Below are positions 34,853 to 42,315 of a stretch of 64,000 nucleotides of DNA, one piece after another; within the stretch, counting starts at the first letter, position 1, and each line of letters starts with the position of its first letter. Under the pieces are notes generated by a model, which saw nothing but the letters and a program-made list of their open reading frames with translations, made no database searches and was not told the DNA's origin. This stretch comes from Acuticoccus sp051016205 (GTDB taxonomy: Bacteria > Pseudomonadota > Alphaproteobacteria > Rhizobiales > Amorphaceae): assembly GCA_051016205.1 (NCBI GenBank), contig CP136534.1, positions 3,100,001 to 3,164,000 on the forward strand. Direction: 5' to 3'. A program made the position numbers and the translations under genes.

Positions 34853-35949
34853 GCCGCCTCCCTGGTGCGCGTGTCGAGCCGCGCGCCGGTTGCGCCTGAG
34901 AAGACGAAGGCTTTGTGGGGGTCGACGGTGAAGTGGACCGTCTCGCCCTGGTGCGGGTTGATGGTGAGCGGCACCACCTTGCGGAAGCGGTTGTTGCCGA
35001 AGTGGACCTCCAGCGCCCTGTCGCGGCCGCGAAAGTCCGTCGCCCAGACGGTGCCGTCCGTTGTGGCGTCGGACGCCTCAAGGCGAAGGTCGATGTCCTC
35101 AGGCCAAATGCCGAGGGTGACTGGGCCGGGTGCTGCCCCGCCGAGGCTGAGCGCGGCCGCATCCACCGAAAGGCTACCGTCGGAAAGGGTCACGGCGCTG
35201 TTGTCCAGATGGCCTTCGAAAAGGGCCATGGAGGGACTGCCCACGAGGCGGCCGACGGCGGCGTAGTGGGGGTCTTCGATCAACGTGTCGAGGGTGCCCA
35301 CCTGCAGGATCCGCCCGCCGTCGATGAGCGCGATCCTGTCGCCAAGCTCAGAGGCTGAGGGAAAGTCGTGGGTGGCGTAGAGCACCGTGGCCCCGTACTT
35401 GGCGTGCATGAGGCTGAGTTCGGCCTGGAGCGCTTCGCGTAGCTTCAGGTCCAGCGCCGACAATGGCTCGTCCAATAGGAACACGCGAGGCCGGCGCACA
35501 AGGGCGCGGGCAATGGCAACACGCTGGCGCTCACCCCCCGACAGCTGGTCGATGCGACGCTCCAGAAGGTGGCCGATCTTCAAGTCCGTTGCGGCGGCGG
35601 TGACGCGGGTGCGCACCTCCTCCTCGGTCTCCTTGTAGACGGGGGAGCGCAAGGGGAAGGCAATGTTGTCGAACACCGACAGGGGCGGCAACAGGTTGAA
35701 GCCTTCAAACACCACGGCAAAGTCCCGGGCGCGGGCACTGTCTTTGGTGATGTCGCGCCCGTCCAGATGAATGGTGCCTTCGTCCAGCGTCTCAAGGCCT
35801 GAAATGGCGCGCAAGGTGGTGGTCTTGCCGGCGCCCGTGGGGCCGAGAAGGGCAAGCACCTCCCCGTCATTCAAGGAGAGATCGAGCCCATCAAGGGCCG
35901 TGTCCGCGCCGAAACGCTTGCGAAGGCCGTTTGCGGTGAGGATGGCCAT
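34849..35949 (-). CDS. Polyol/sugar ABC transporter ATPase, second subunit (altered Q-loop)
   Basis: 366 residues. Walker A GPTGAGKTTT, signature LSGGERQRVAIARAL, Walker B VFLLDEPLSALD and switch His in YATHDFPS are intact. The Q-loop reads VVFEGFNLLPPL: the usual Gln after the Phe is Glu. A C-terminal regulatory (TOBE/MOI-like) domain of about 120 residues follows, as in MalK/UgpC-type ATPases. It pairs with the product of the preceding gene (2-bp gap) to energise the two permeases. The Q-to-E change sits on the same composite site as the partner's broken signature, discussed under findings. Confidence 0.92.
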   Translation of the reverse strand: MAILTANGLRKRFGADTALDGLDLSLNDGEVLALLGPTGAGKTTTLRAISGLETLDEGTIHLDGRDITKDSARARDFAVVFEGFNLLPPLSVFDNIAFPLRSPVYKETEEEVRTRVTAAATDLKIGHLLERRIDQLSGGERQRVAIARALVRRPRVFLLDEPLSALDLKLREALQAELSLMHAKYGATVLYATHDFPSASELGDRIALIDGGRILQVGTLDTLIEDPHYAAVGRLVGSPSMALFEGHLDNSAVTLSDGSLSVDAAALSLGGAAPGPVTLGIWPEDIDLRLEASDATTDGTVWATDFRGRDRALEVHFGNNRFRKVVPLTINPHQGETVHFTVDPHKAFVFSGATGARLDTRTREAA

Positions 35950-35951
35950 GG

Positions 35952-37028
35952 CTACACCTCCACCCGGCGGCCATCGGGGCCGAAAAACAACAGCTTGTCA
36001 GGCGGCAAGGCCATGCGGGTGCGCGCGCCGACGTTGGCTTTGCCAGGCGGCGCGAACCCTTTGTGGACGCTTTCGCCCACACGAAAATCCATCTGCCGTT
36101 CGCGGCCCGAAGAGGACACGGCGACGATCTCCGCCTCGATGGCGGGCTTGTCGGCGTGATCGGCAAGGGTCACGTCCTGGGGGCGGATGCCGACGGTGAC
36201 ATCCTTTGAGGCCACCGCTTGCGCCACCTTGTGGGCGGTGTCCTCGGGCACACTGATGGGCTGGCCGGCGACGGTGAGCGTGCCGCCATCCACGGCTCCT
36301 TGCATGAGGTTCATGCTGGGCGAGCCGATGAACTGGGCGGCAAAAAGGTCCACAGGGCGGTCATAAAGGGCAGCGGGGGTGCCTTCCTGGACCACCTCGC
36401 CGTCGCGCATCAACACCACGCGGTCGGCAAGGGACATGGCCTCGCGCTGGTCGTGGGTGACGTGGAAGGTGGTGGTGCCCAGTTCCTTTTGGATGTGGCG
36501 CAGCTCCCAGCGCATTTCTTCGCGAAAGCGCTCGTCGATGGCCGACAAAGGCTCGTCCAAGAGCAAGACCTTAGGCTCGCGCACAACGGCGCGGGCAAGG
36601 GCAGCCTTTTGCCAGGCGCCCGGGGGGAGGGCGCTCGGCCTGCGTGAGAGCGCATCGGTGAGGTCGAAGGTCTTGGCGATCTCGTTGACCTTCTGGCGCA
36701 CGCCGGGGCCACGCTCGCCGCGGGCGCGCAAGGGGAAGGCAATGTTTTCGGCCACAGACAGGTGCGGGTAGAGAGAGACGAACTGGAACACCATCGCCAC
36801 ATTGCGCTGCTTCGGCGACAGCCGCTCCACAGGCTGCCCATCAAACAGGATGCGGCCTTCGCTGGCGGTCTCTAGCCCTGCAATGCAGCGCAGTGTGGTG
36901 GTCTTGCCGCAGCCCGATGGGCCGAGGAGGACGATGAACTCCCCTTCCTCCACATCAAGGCTGACGCGGTCCACCGCCGTCACGTCGCCGAAGCGCACGG
37001 TGAGGCCTTCCAAGGTCACGCCAGCCAT
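35952..37028 (-). CDS. Polyol/sugar ABC transporter ATPase, first subunit (degenerate signature)
   Basis: 358 residues. Walker A GPSGCGKTTT, Q-loop MVFQFVSLYPHL, Walker B VLLLDEPLSAID and switch His HVTHDQ are normal, but the ABC signature that should read LSGGQ-Q-R is LPPGAWQKAALARAVV. The helical domain and a C-terminal TOBE-like domain are otherwise full length, so this looks like natural specialisation rather than decay. Rhizobial glycerol-type transporters also use two unlike ATPases. Start overlaps the permease stop (ATGA). Confidence 0.92.
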   Translation of the reverse strand: MAGVTLEGLTVRFGDVTAVDRVSLDVEEGEFIVLLGPSGCGKTTTLRCIAGLETASEGRILFDGQPVERLSPKQRNVAMVFQFVSLYPHLSVAENIAFPLRARGERGPGVRQKVNEIAKTFDLTDALSRRPSALPPGAWQKAALARAVVREPKVLLLDEPLSAIDERFREEMRWELRHIQKELGTTTFHVTHDQREAMSLADRVVLMRDGEVVQEGTPAALYDRPVDLFAAQFIGSPSMNLMQGAVDGGTLTVAGQPISVPEDTAHKVAQAVASKDVTVGIRPQDVTLADHADKPAIEAEIVAVSSSGRERQMDFRVGESVHKGFAPPGKANVGARTRMALPPDKLLFFGPDGRRVEV

Positions 37029-37930
37029 CAGCGTCGCTCCCTGACGCGGTTCAACTGTCGCACCAAGATGAGGGAGAGGCCAATGATGATGATGAGCAAG
37101 ATCACCGCAAGGGCCGATGCATCGCCCGTATAGAAGTAACTGAAGGCAATCTTTGCCAGGCGGAAGGACACTGTCTCCGTTTCGGAGCCAGGCCCGCCCC
37201 CTGTCATGGCAAGGAAGAGGTCGCTTTGCTTGAAGGCATCGATGAGGCGCAACAGGAACGCGATCAACAGGATCGGCATCGACAAAGGCAGCGTGATCCT
37301 GAAGAAGCGATAAAGGGGCGAGGCGCCGTCGATGTCGGCCGCCTCCTCAATGTCCTTCGGCACGCCCCTGAAGGCGGCTGTGGCCAAGAGGATCACGAAG
37401 GGCGTCCACATCCACGCATCGGCAATGACGACGGCCCAAAGCGCATTGTCGGCAACGCCCAGCCAGTCAATCCTCTCAAAGCCCAGTAGGGTAACAAGGT
37501 AGTTCACCACCCCCCATTGGGAGTTGAACATGTAGCGCCACAAGAACCCCACCACGATGGGGCACAACATCATCGGCAACAGCGCCAGGGTGAAGATGAG
37601 GTCGCGGCCCTTGAAGTTCTTGGTGAAGGCGTAAGCGACGAGAATGCCGATGGCAAACTGCACCACCACCGTTGCCAGGACGAATTGGCCGGTGAAGATG
37701 AAGCGCTCCCAAATGGCATCATCGGTCAACAGCGTGGTGTAGTTGAGAAGCCCCACATCCTTGCTGCCTTGGAGCGGGCGCAGGACCGAAAAGCGCAAGG
37801 TGGAATAGTAAAGCAGCGAGATGAACGGGTAGATCACCATCAACGCCAGGACGGCGAGGGTGGGCGCCAGAAACGCCCCGCAGATGATCCCGTCAGGCGT
37901 TGCTTTGGGAATGCGGCGGGCAGCGCTCAT
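37028..37930 (-). CDS. ABC transporter permease (MalF/UgpA type)
   Basis: 300 residues from the ATG at 37930, which overlaps the stop of the other permease. Six membrane helices are visible, beginning LAPTLAVLALMVIYPFISLL. The ATPase-contact EAA loop is canonical: DIEEAADIDGASPLYRFFRITLP. It forms the inner-membrane channel with the partner permease. Confidence 0.93.
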   Translation of the reverse strand: MSAARRIPKATPDGIICGAFLAPTLAVLALMVIYPFISLLYYSTLRFSVLRPLQGSKDVGLLNYTTLLTDDAIWERFIFTGQFVLATVVVQFAIGILVAYAFTKNFKGRDLIFTLALLPMMLCPIVVGFLWRYMFNSQWGVVNYLVTLLGFERIDWLGVADNALWAVVIADAWMWTPFVILLATAAFRGVPKDIEEAADIDGASPLYRFFRITLPLSMPILLIAFLLRLIDAFKQSDLFLAMTGGGPGSETETVSFRLAKIAFSYFYTGDASALAVILLIIIIGLSLILVRQLNRVRERR

Positions 37931-38802
37931 GTGCGCGACCCCCGCAAGACGCCGAAGGTCATCCCCATCAACAGGTATTTGCGGATGAGATAGAAGAAGA
38001 TCGCAACGGGGATGACAAGGACAATGCCGGCCGCACAGATCTGCGCCCACTCAATCCCCGTGGCGCCCATGGCCGAAGAGATTTTTACAGGCAGCGTCTT
38101 CGCCTTCGTGGTGGCAAGGACGGAGGAAAAGGTGAACTCGTTCCAGGCGAAGATGAAGCAGAACCCTGCCGTCGCCGCGATGCCGCCGCGCACCATCGGC
38201 ACCACAAGGTGCCAGAACGCGTAAAGGCGGGTGTAGCCGTTGACAAGGGCAATGTTTTCCACCTCCTTCGGCACACCGTCGAAGAAGCCTTTCATGATCC
38301 AGGTGGCAAGACCCAAGTTGATGAAGGTGGTCACCAAGATGAGGCCGGTCACCGTATCCGTCAGCCCCAGTTTCGCGAACATGGAGTGGTAGAACACAAG
38401 GACGGCCACGGGCGGGATCATGCGCGTCGACAGCGCAAAGAACATGAAATCATCGCGCCCGGGGAAGGCAAAGCGCGAGCAGGCATAGCCCGCCAGTGTG
38501 CCGAAGGTGACGGCGAGCACCGTGCCGCCCACCGAGACGATGATGGAGGTGATCAACGCGTCCACAAGGCCGATGGCAGTGGCGGTCTGTTTGGCCTCGC
38601 CCACCCCGAAGACGGCCTGATAGCTGGTCCAGTCAGGCGTGAAGAAAAGCTGCGGCGGCCAGGTGAACAGTTCTTGCCGATCTTTCAAGGATGACAAGAA
38701 CATCCAGAAGATCGGCCCGAAGGAAAACGCCAGGTAGACGCCGATGACGATCATCACCGGAAGAAACGCGAGGGGAGATCGGCGCATGGGGCCTTTCCTC
38801 AA
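37927..38802 (-). CDS. ABC transporter permease (MalG/UgpE type)
   Basis: 291 residues with six membrane helices, the first FLPVMIVIGVYLAFSFGPIF. The EAA loop is divergent (VENIALVNGYTRLYAFWHLVVP, lacking the EAAxxDG core), in contrast to its partner. This matches the asymmetry of the two ATPases: one half of the transporter appears specialised. A 71-bp spacer with a hairpin separates it from the upstream binding-protein gene. Confidence 0.93.
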   Translation of the reverse strand: MRKGPMRRSPLAFLPVMIVIGVYLAFSFGPIFWMFLSSLKDRQELFTWPPQLFFTPDWTSYQAVFGVGEAKQTATAIGLVDALITSIIVSVGGTVLAVTFGTLAGYACSRFAFPGRDDFMFFALSTRMIPPVAVLVFYHSMFAKLGLTDTVTGLILVTTFINLGLATWIMKGFFDGVPKEVENIALVNGYTRLYAFWHLVVPMVRGGIAATAGFCFIFAWNEFTFSSVLATTKAKTLPVKISSAMGATGIEWAQICAAGIVLVIPVAIFFYLIRKYLLMGMTFGVLRGSRT

Positions 38803-38827
38803 TCAAACGCGGGCAACAACCCGAAAC

Positions 38828-38854
38828 GGAGGCGACCTGAAACAGGCCGCCTCC
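38828..38854 (-). terminator. Hairpin between binding-protein and permease genes
   Basis: GGAGGCG-A-CCTG and CAGG-C-CGCCTCC form an 11-bp stem with one mismatch and a 3-base loop just after the binding-protein stop. Without a T-run it more probably stabilises the binding-protein mRNA and damps downstream expression, the usual way such operons make excess binding protein. Confidence 0.55.
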
Positions 38855-38873
38855 ACACCGCCATGGGCACCAA

Positions 38874-40286
38874 TCAGTCGACCGGGAGGGCGACGACCTC
38901 TTGCGACCCGACAGGGGTGATCACGGTGTCGGGCACCTCAGGGGCGCTGTCGCCACGCTTGATCTCGTAACCGGCACGCTCCAGCACATCTTCGTGCCGC
39001 TCGGCCGCATCATCCAACGCCTCCTGGACGGTCTTGCTGCCGGAGATGGCGTTGGAGACCTCTTCTTGCAGAATGTCCAAGAGGATGGAGTATTCGGGCA
39101 GGTGCCAATAGTCGTTGGTGTGATCCAGCGCTGTGGCAAAATGCTTGTTGTAGCTGTTGAGGCCTTGCCACTCGGGGCTGTCCAAAACTTCCTTGAGGCC
39201 CGTTTGGCACACGGCAGCGTAGCGCTTTTGCTGCTCGGGCTGGAAGTACCACTCCATGAACTTCGTCAGCGTGTCGACTTTGTCTGAGTACGCGTTGATG
39301 CCCATACCCTGGCCGCCGACGGAGAACTCGCGGCGGAACAGACCGTCACGACCCACGGCGCCCGGAAGGTTGGCAAAGCCTGTGCTTTCCGCGTGGGGGT
39401 TCACGTTGGGGTCCGAGTTGGAGCCGTGGAAGTAGTACCACTGCATGGCCATGGCGAGCTTGCCTTGCTGGAAGGCCGCATTCACCTCATCCCAGCCCCA
39501 GTTCTGGCTGCCAGGAGGGCCGAATTGGAACATGTCCACATAGGCTTGCACGCCGTCCACGGAGGCCGGTGAGTTGAGGTAGCCTTTCACCTCATAGGTT
39601 TCGGGGTTGTAGAGTTCGCCCCCGAACGACCACAGGAACGAGTTGGAGGCGGTGGTCGCAAAGTCATACTCGCGTCCACCCATCTGGCCCCAGCCGAAAA
39701 GATCTTCGTCAGGCCGGGTGAAGAATTCGGCCACCTCCTTGGCCTCTTGATAGGTCTGCGGCACGGTCAGATCGCGGCCGTACTTTTCCTTGAAGGCCGC
39801 CTGCTCATCAGGGTTCTCGAACAGGTCCTTGCGGTACATGAAGCCGTAAGCGTCCTGGTTGACGGGAAGCCCCCAGAACTTGCCCGATCCGTCAGGATAT
39901 TCGCCATAGCGGGCAAGACTTGCGGCGGGGAAGAGGTCCGCATTCAAGACGTCCGAGCTTGCAAACACATCGTTGACCGAATGGGCGTGGCCGCCGCCGG
40001 CAAACTCTGCGGTGGACTGGCTGTCCCACATGGCAAAGTCGAACGCATCGCCCTGGATTGCAAACTCAGAAGCGATTTTGTTATGCCACTCAGGCCCGTA
40101 AGGCACCAAGGCGGGCACGATGGTGATGTCGCCAGGATAGTCTTGGGCTATTTCCACAAAGGCGTCGGCGCACGTGCCTGCGTGCCAGACGAAGGTCAAG
40201 TCCTCGGCCTTGGCTGTGCCTGCGGCAAGCGCCAGGCTTGAGACCATGGCCGCTGCGGCCATGGGGCGGAACAGTTTGCTGGTCAT
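38874..40286 (-). CDS. ABC transporter substrate-binding protein for a polyol or ketose
   Basis: 470 residues from the ATG at 40286. Sec signal peptide 1-27 (cut near GTAKA|ED). The rest is a family-1 extracellular binding protein: FDFAMWDSQSTAEFAGGG, KFWGLPVNQDAYGFMYRKDLF, FGWGQMGGREYDFATTASNSFLWSFGG and the late DILQEEVSNAISGSKTVQEALDDAA. The pattern resembles the GlpV/UgpB-like group of rhizobial polyol transporters. It delivers the ligand to the two permeases downstream. Ligand not determinable from sequence. Confidence 0.92.
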   Translation of the reverse strand: MTSKLFRPMAAAAMVSSLALAAGTAKAEDLTFVWHAGTCADAFVEIAQDYPGDITIVPALVPYGPEWHNKIASEFAIQGDAFDFAMWDSQSTAEFAGGGHAHSVNDVFASSDVLNADLFPAASLARYGEYPDGSGKFWGLPVNQDAYGFMYRKDLFENPDEQAAFKEKYGRDLTVPQTYQEAKEVAEFFTRPDEDLFGWGQMGGREYDFATTASNSFLWSFGGELYNPETYEVKGYLNSPASVDGVQAYVDMFQFGPPGSQNWGWDEVNAAFQQGKLAMAMQWYYFHGSNSDPNVNPHAESTGFANLPGAVGRDGLFRREFSVGGQGMGINAYSDKVDTLTKFMEWYFQPEQQKRYAAVCQTGLKEVLDSPEWQGLNSYNKHFATALDHTNDYWHLPEYSILLDILQEEVSNAISGSKTVQEALDDAAERHEDVLERAGYEIKRGDSAPEVPDTVITPVGSQEVVALPVD

Positions 40287-40314
40287 TGTCGTCCTCCCTT
40301 TCGTTCTCGATTTT

Positions 40315-40331
40315 GGGCGCAGTGTGCGCCC
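40315..40331. repeat. Small inverted repeat before the binding-protein gene
   Basis: GGGCGCA (40315-40321) and TGCGCCC (40325-40331) form a 7-bp stem with a 3-base loop inside the 98-bp spacer between the aldolase and binding-protein genes, close to the latter's ribosome site. It could influence processing or translation of the transporter part of the message. Confidence 0.4.
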
Positions 40332-40384
40332 CTCTCGTCGGATCGACGCGCGACGTTGGCGCGTCGTCTTTGGCGTTGCTGCGC

Positions 40385-41257
40385 TCAGCCGGCGCGCCGT
40401 CGTTGGGTGCGCCGTGCCGCTGGGCGGGCGCGCGGCTTGGGGCGGCTTGGGGCAGGCGCCTCGTAAATGAGGCGGCGGGCCTTTGCCATCATCGCCGTCG
40501 GGTCCTTGGCTTGGAAGAGGTTGCGGCCGAACAAGATGCCCTTAGCGCCGGCCTTCATAAGGTCGGCAATGAGGGTGTGGACGCCCTTGTCGTCCCCCTC
40601 ATGGGCGCCCCCTGCCACGAGAATGGGCGCGTCCACAGCATCCACCACCTTGCGGAAACTTGCCGTCGATCCCGACCAGTCGGTCTTGATCACATCGGCC
40701 CCCACCTCCACAGCCATGCGGCAGTTGTGCGCGATAACGTCGGCGTCGAACGGATCGTCGATCAGACCGCCGCGGGCGGCCATGGGTTCGATGATGTAGG
40801 GCATGCCGTGGTGGCGGCAGGCGCGTGCGGTCTCGGCCGCAAACCGCACGGACGCGCTTTCAAGCCCGGGCTCCTGGTGGCTGAAGAAAAGGTAGGTGAT
40901 GACGGCATCCGCGCCGAGCTGGATGGCCTCTTCCACCGTTGCCACAGGCCGCGTCTCGCCCATCTCATATCCGCCTGGCGTGCCGACGCGCCACATGGCC
41001 GTCTGGTCGAGCCTTAGGATCAGTGAGGGTTTGTCGGCCCCGCAAAAATGCCCTGCGTGCCGGATCGCAAGGCCTGGCGAGACAATCACCCCGTCAAGCT
41101 TTGCCGCCACCGCCGCGTCCATCACGGCGCCGGTGTTTTCGGCGCCCGGGATGGGGCCGATGTGGAGGCCGTGGTCGAAGGCAAGGCAGGCCGCGCGGCC
41201 TTCAGGTCCCGACATCAACCGCGCCAGGCGCGAAGCTGTTCCGATCAAGGCGGACAT
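40385..41257 (-). CDS. DhnA-type class I aldolase (LsrF/archaeal FBA family)
   Basis: 290 residues. The TIM-barrel landmarks of the DhnA family are present: CLAFDHGLHIGP near the N-terminus, the Schiff-base Lys in VGADVIKTDWSGS, phosphate loops ILVAGGAHEGDDKG and GILFGRNLFQAKDP. Family members cleave or form phosphorylated ketoses (archaeal-type fructose-bisphosphate aldolase, LsrF of AI-2 breakdown, aminoshikimate-pathway enzymes). Lying between the DeoR regulator (3-bp gap) and the transporter genes, with dhaKL downstream, it probably cleaves or condenses the phosphorylated substrate. The last 20 residues are an Arg/Pro-rich tail unusual for the family. Confidence 0.88.
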   Translation of the reverse strand: MSALIGTASRLARLMSGPEGRAACLAFDHGLHIGPIPGAENTGAVMDAAVAAKLDGVIVSPGLAIRHAGHFCGADKPSLILRLDQTAMWRVGTPGGYEMGETRPVATVEEAIQLGADAVITYLFFSHQEPGLESASVRFAAETARACRHHGMPYIIEPMAARGGLIDDPFDADVIAHNCRMAVEVGADVIKTDWSGSTASFRKVVDAVDAPILVAGGAHEGDDKGVHTLIADLMKAGAKGILFGRNLFQAKDPTAMMAKARRLIYEAPAPSRPKPRARPAARRTQRRRAG

Positions 41258-41260
41258 CGT

Positions 41261-42103
41261 TTAGGCGTTCCTCATGGGCGCGCTGGCGTCGGACGGTGTG
41301 GTCCGCACCAGTTCTAGGCGCACTTTGGCGCGGCGCAGGGCCTCGCGGTGGTCACGGCGCAAGCCGTCGGTGACAAGCACCCGGTCGAACCGGGACAGCT
41401 CGGTGAAACGGTTGAGGGCGGATTTGCCGAACTTGGTGTGGTCCACCATCATCACGGACCGGTCGGCGCTTTCCATCATGGCGTGCTTGGCGCGGATGGC
41501 ATCGTCCGTCACGCGCAAATACGCTGTCGCCCCGTGGACGCAGGCGGTGGACAGGAGCGCCAGGTCCACACGGATCGAGCGCATACTCTGCTCAGTCAAA
41601 ATCCCCAAAAACGCATTGCAGATGGGGTCCAGGATTCCGCCAAGGGCAATCAGCGTGATGCCCGGCGCCTTGTCCAGCATCTGTATGACGGGGAGGGCGT
41701 TGGTCACCACCGTCAAAGGCCGCTTGTCCAGGAGGAAGGGGATGACGGCGGCAACGGTGGAGGAATCGTCCAGGACAATGGCCATCCCAGGTTCGACCAG
41801 GTGGGAGGCGGCACGACCGAGGGCGTTTTTCTCATCCCCCTGCAGGCGGGCGCGGTAGGCATAGTCGCCCTCGAAAATCACCGAGGGTAGGATGGTCGCC
41901 CCGCCGCGCACCTTGCGCACGATGCGCTGCTCCACCAGCGCGTCGAGGTCGCGGTGCACCGTCATCCGGCTGACGCTGAACATTTTCGCGAACGCATCCA
42001 CCTCCGCCGTCTCGTGGGCGCGCAGATGCTCGATGATTTTCAAGCGGCGCGTCTCTGCCGGCATCTGAGGGCGCTCTTTGTCTTCCTGAGCGAACGTCAG
42101 CAT
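41261..42103 (-). CDS. DeoR/GlpR-family transcriptional regulator
   Basis: 280 residues (ATG 42103; an internal Met 14 codons later, MPAETRRLKIIEHLRA, is an alternative start). N-terminal winged helix with the DeoR signature VDAFAKMFSVSRMTVHRDLDALVEQ, then the sugar-phosphate-binding domain with IVLDDSSTVAAVIPFL and MMVDHTKFGKSALNRF. Such repressors respond to a phosphorylated sugar or polyol made by their own pathway. It heads the operon, so autoregulation is likely; the AT-rich 42104-42230 region is the probable operator. Confidence 0.92.
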   Translation of the reverse strand: MLTFAQEDKERPQMPAETRRLKIIEHLRAHETAEVDAFAKMFSVSRMTVHRDLDALVEQRIVRKVRGGATILPSVIFEGDYAYRARLQGDEKNALGRAASHLVEPGMAIVLDDSSTVAAVIPFLLDKRPLTVVTNALPVIQMLDKAPGITLIALGGILDPICNAFLGILTEQSMRSIRVDLALLSTACVHGATAYLRVTDDAIRAKHAMMESADRSVMMVDHTKFGKSALNRFTELSRFDRVLVTDGLRRDHREALRRAKVRLELVRTTPSDASAPMRNA

Positions 42104-42230
42104 CGCAAAAGCGTGATCATCGTGTGATGGTTCGCCACAATTTGTAACATCGCAAGCGAAAAAATCACAGATCGTATGTTATGATCCCAATCGCAGCGTG
42201 ACGTTGCCTGTGGGAATCTGCCCCGCATAG
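42104..42230. promoter_or_regulatory. Divergent promoter region of the polyol operon and peptide-type ABC genes
   Basis: Clearly AT-richer than its surroundings. It contains GTAACAT (about 42148) and ATGTTAT (about 42176) as an imperfect inverted pair, and two GCGAAAA/GCAAAAG-type stretches that resemble DeoR-family half-sites. Exact promoter elements cannot be fixed by eye. Confidence 0.4.
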
Positions 42231-42315
42231 CGACCCCTTGACGTTGCAGCCGCCCCCGTCGACCCTGCGGCACGCGGCCGATGCGCCGCCACCGCGAAAC
42301 GGGGAAGCCGGCACC

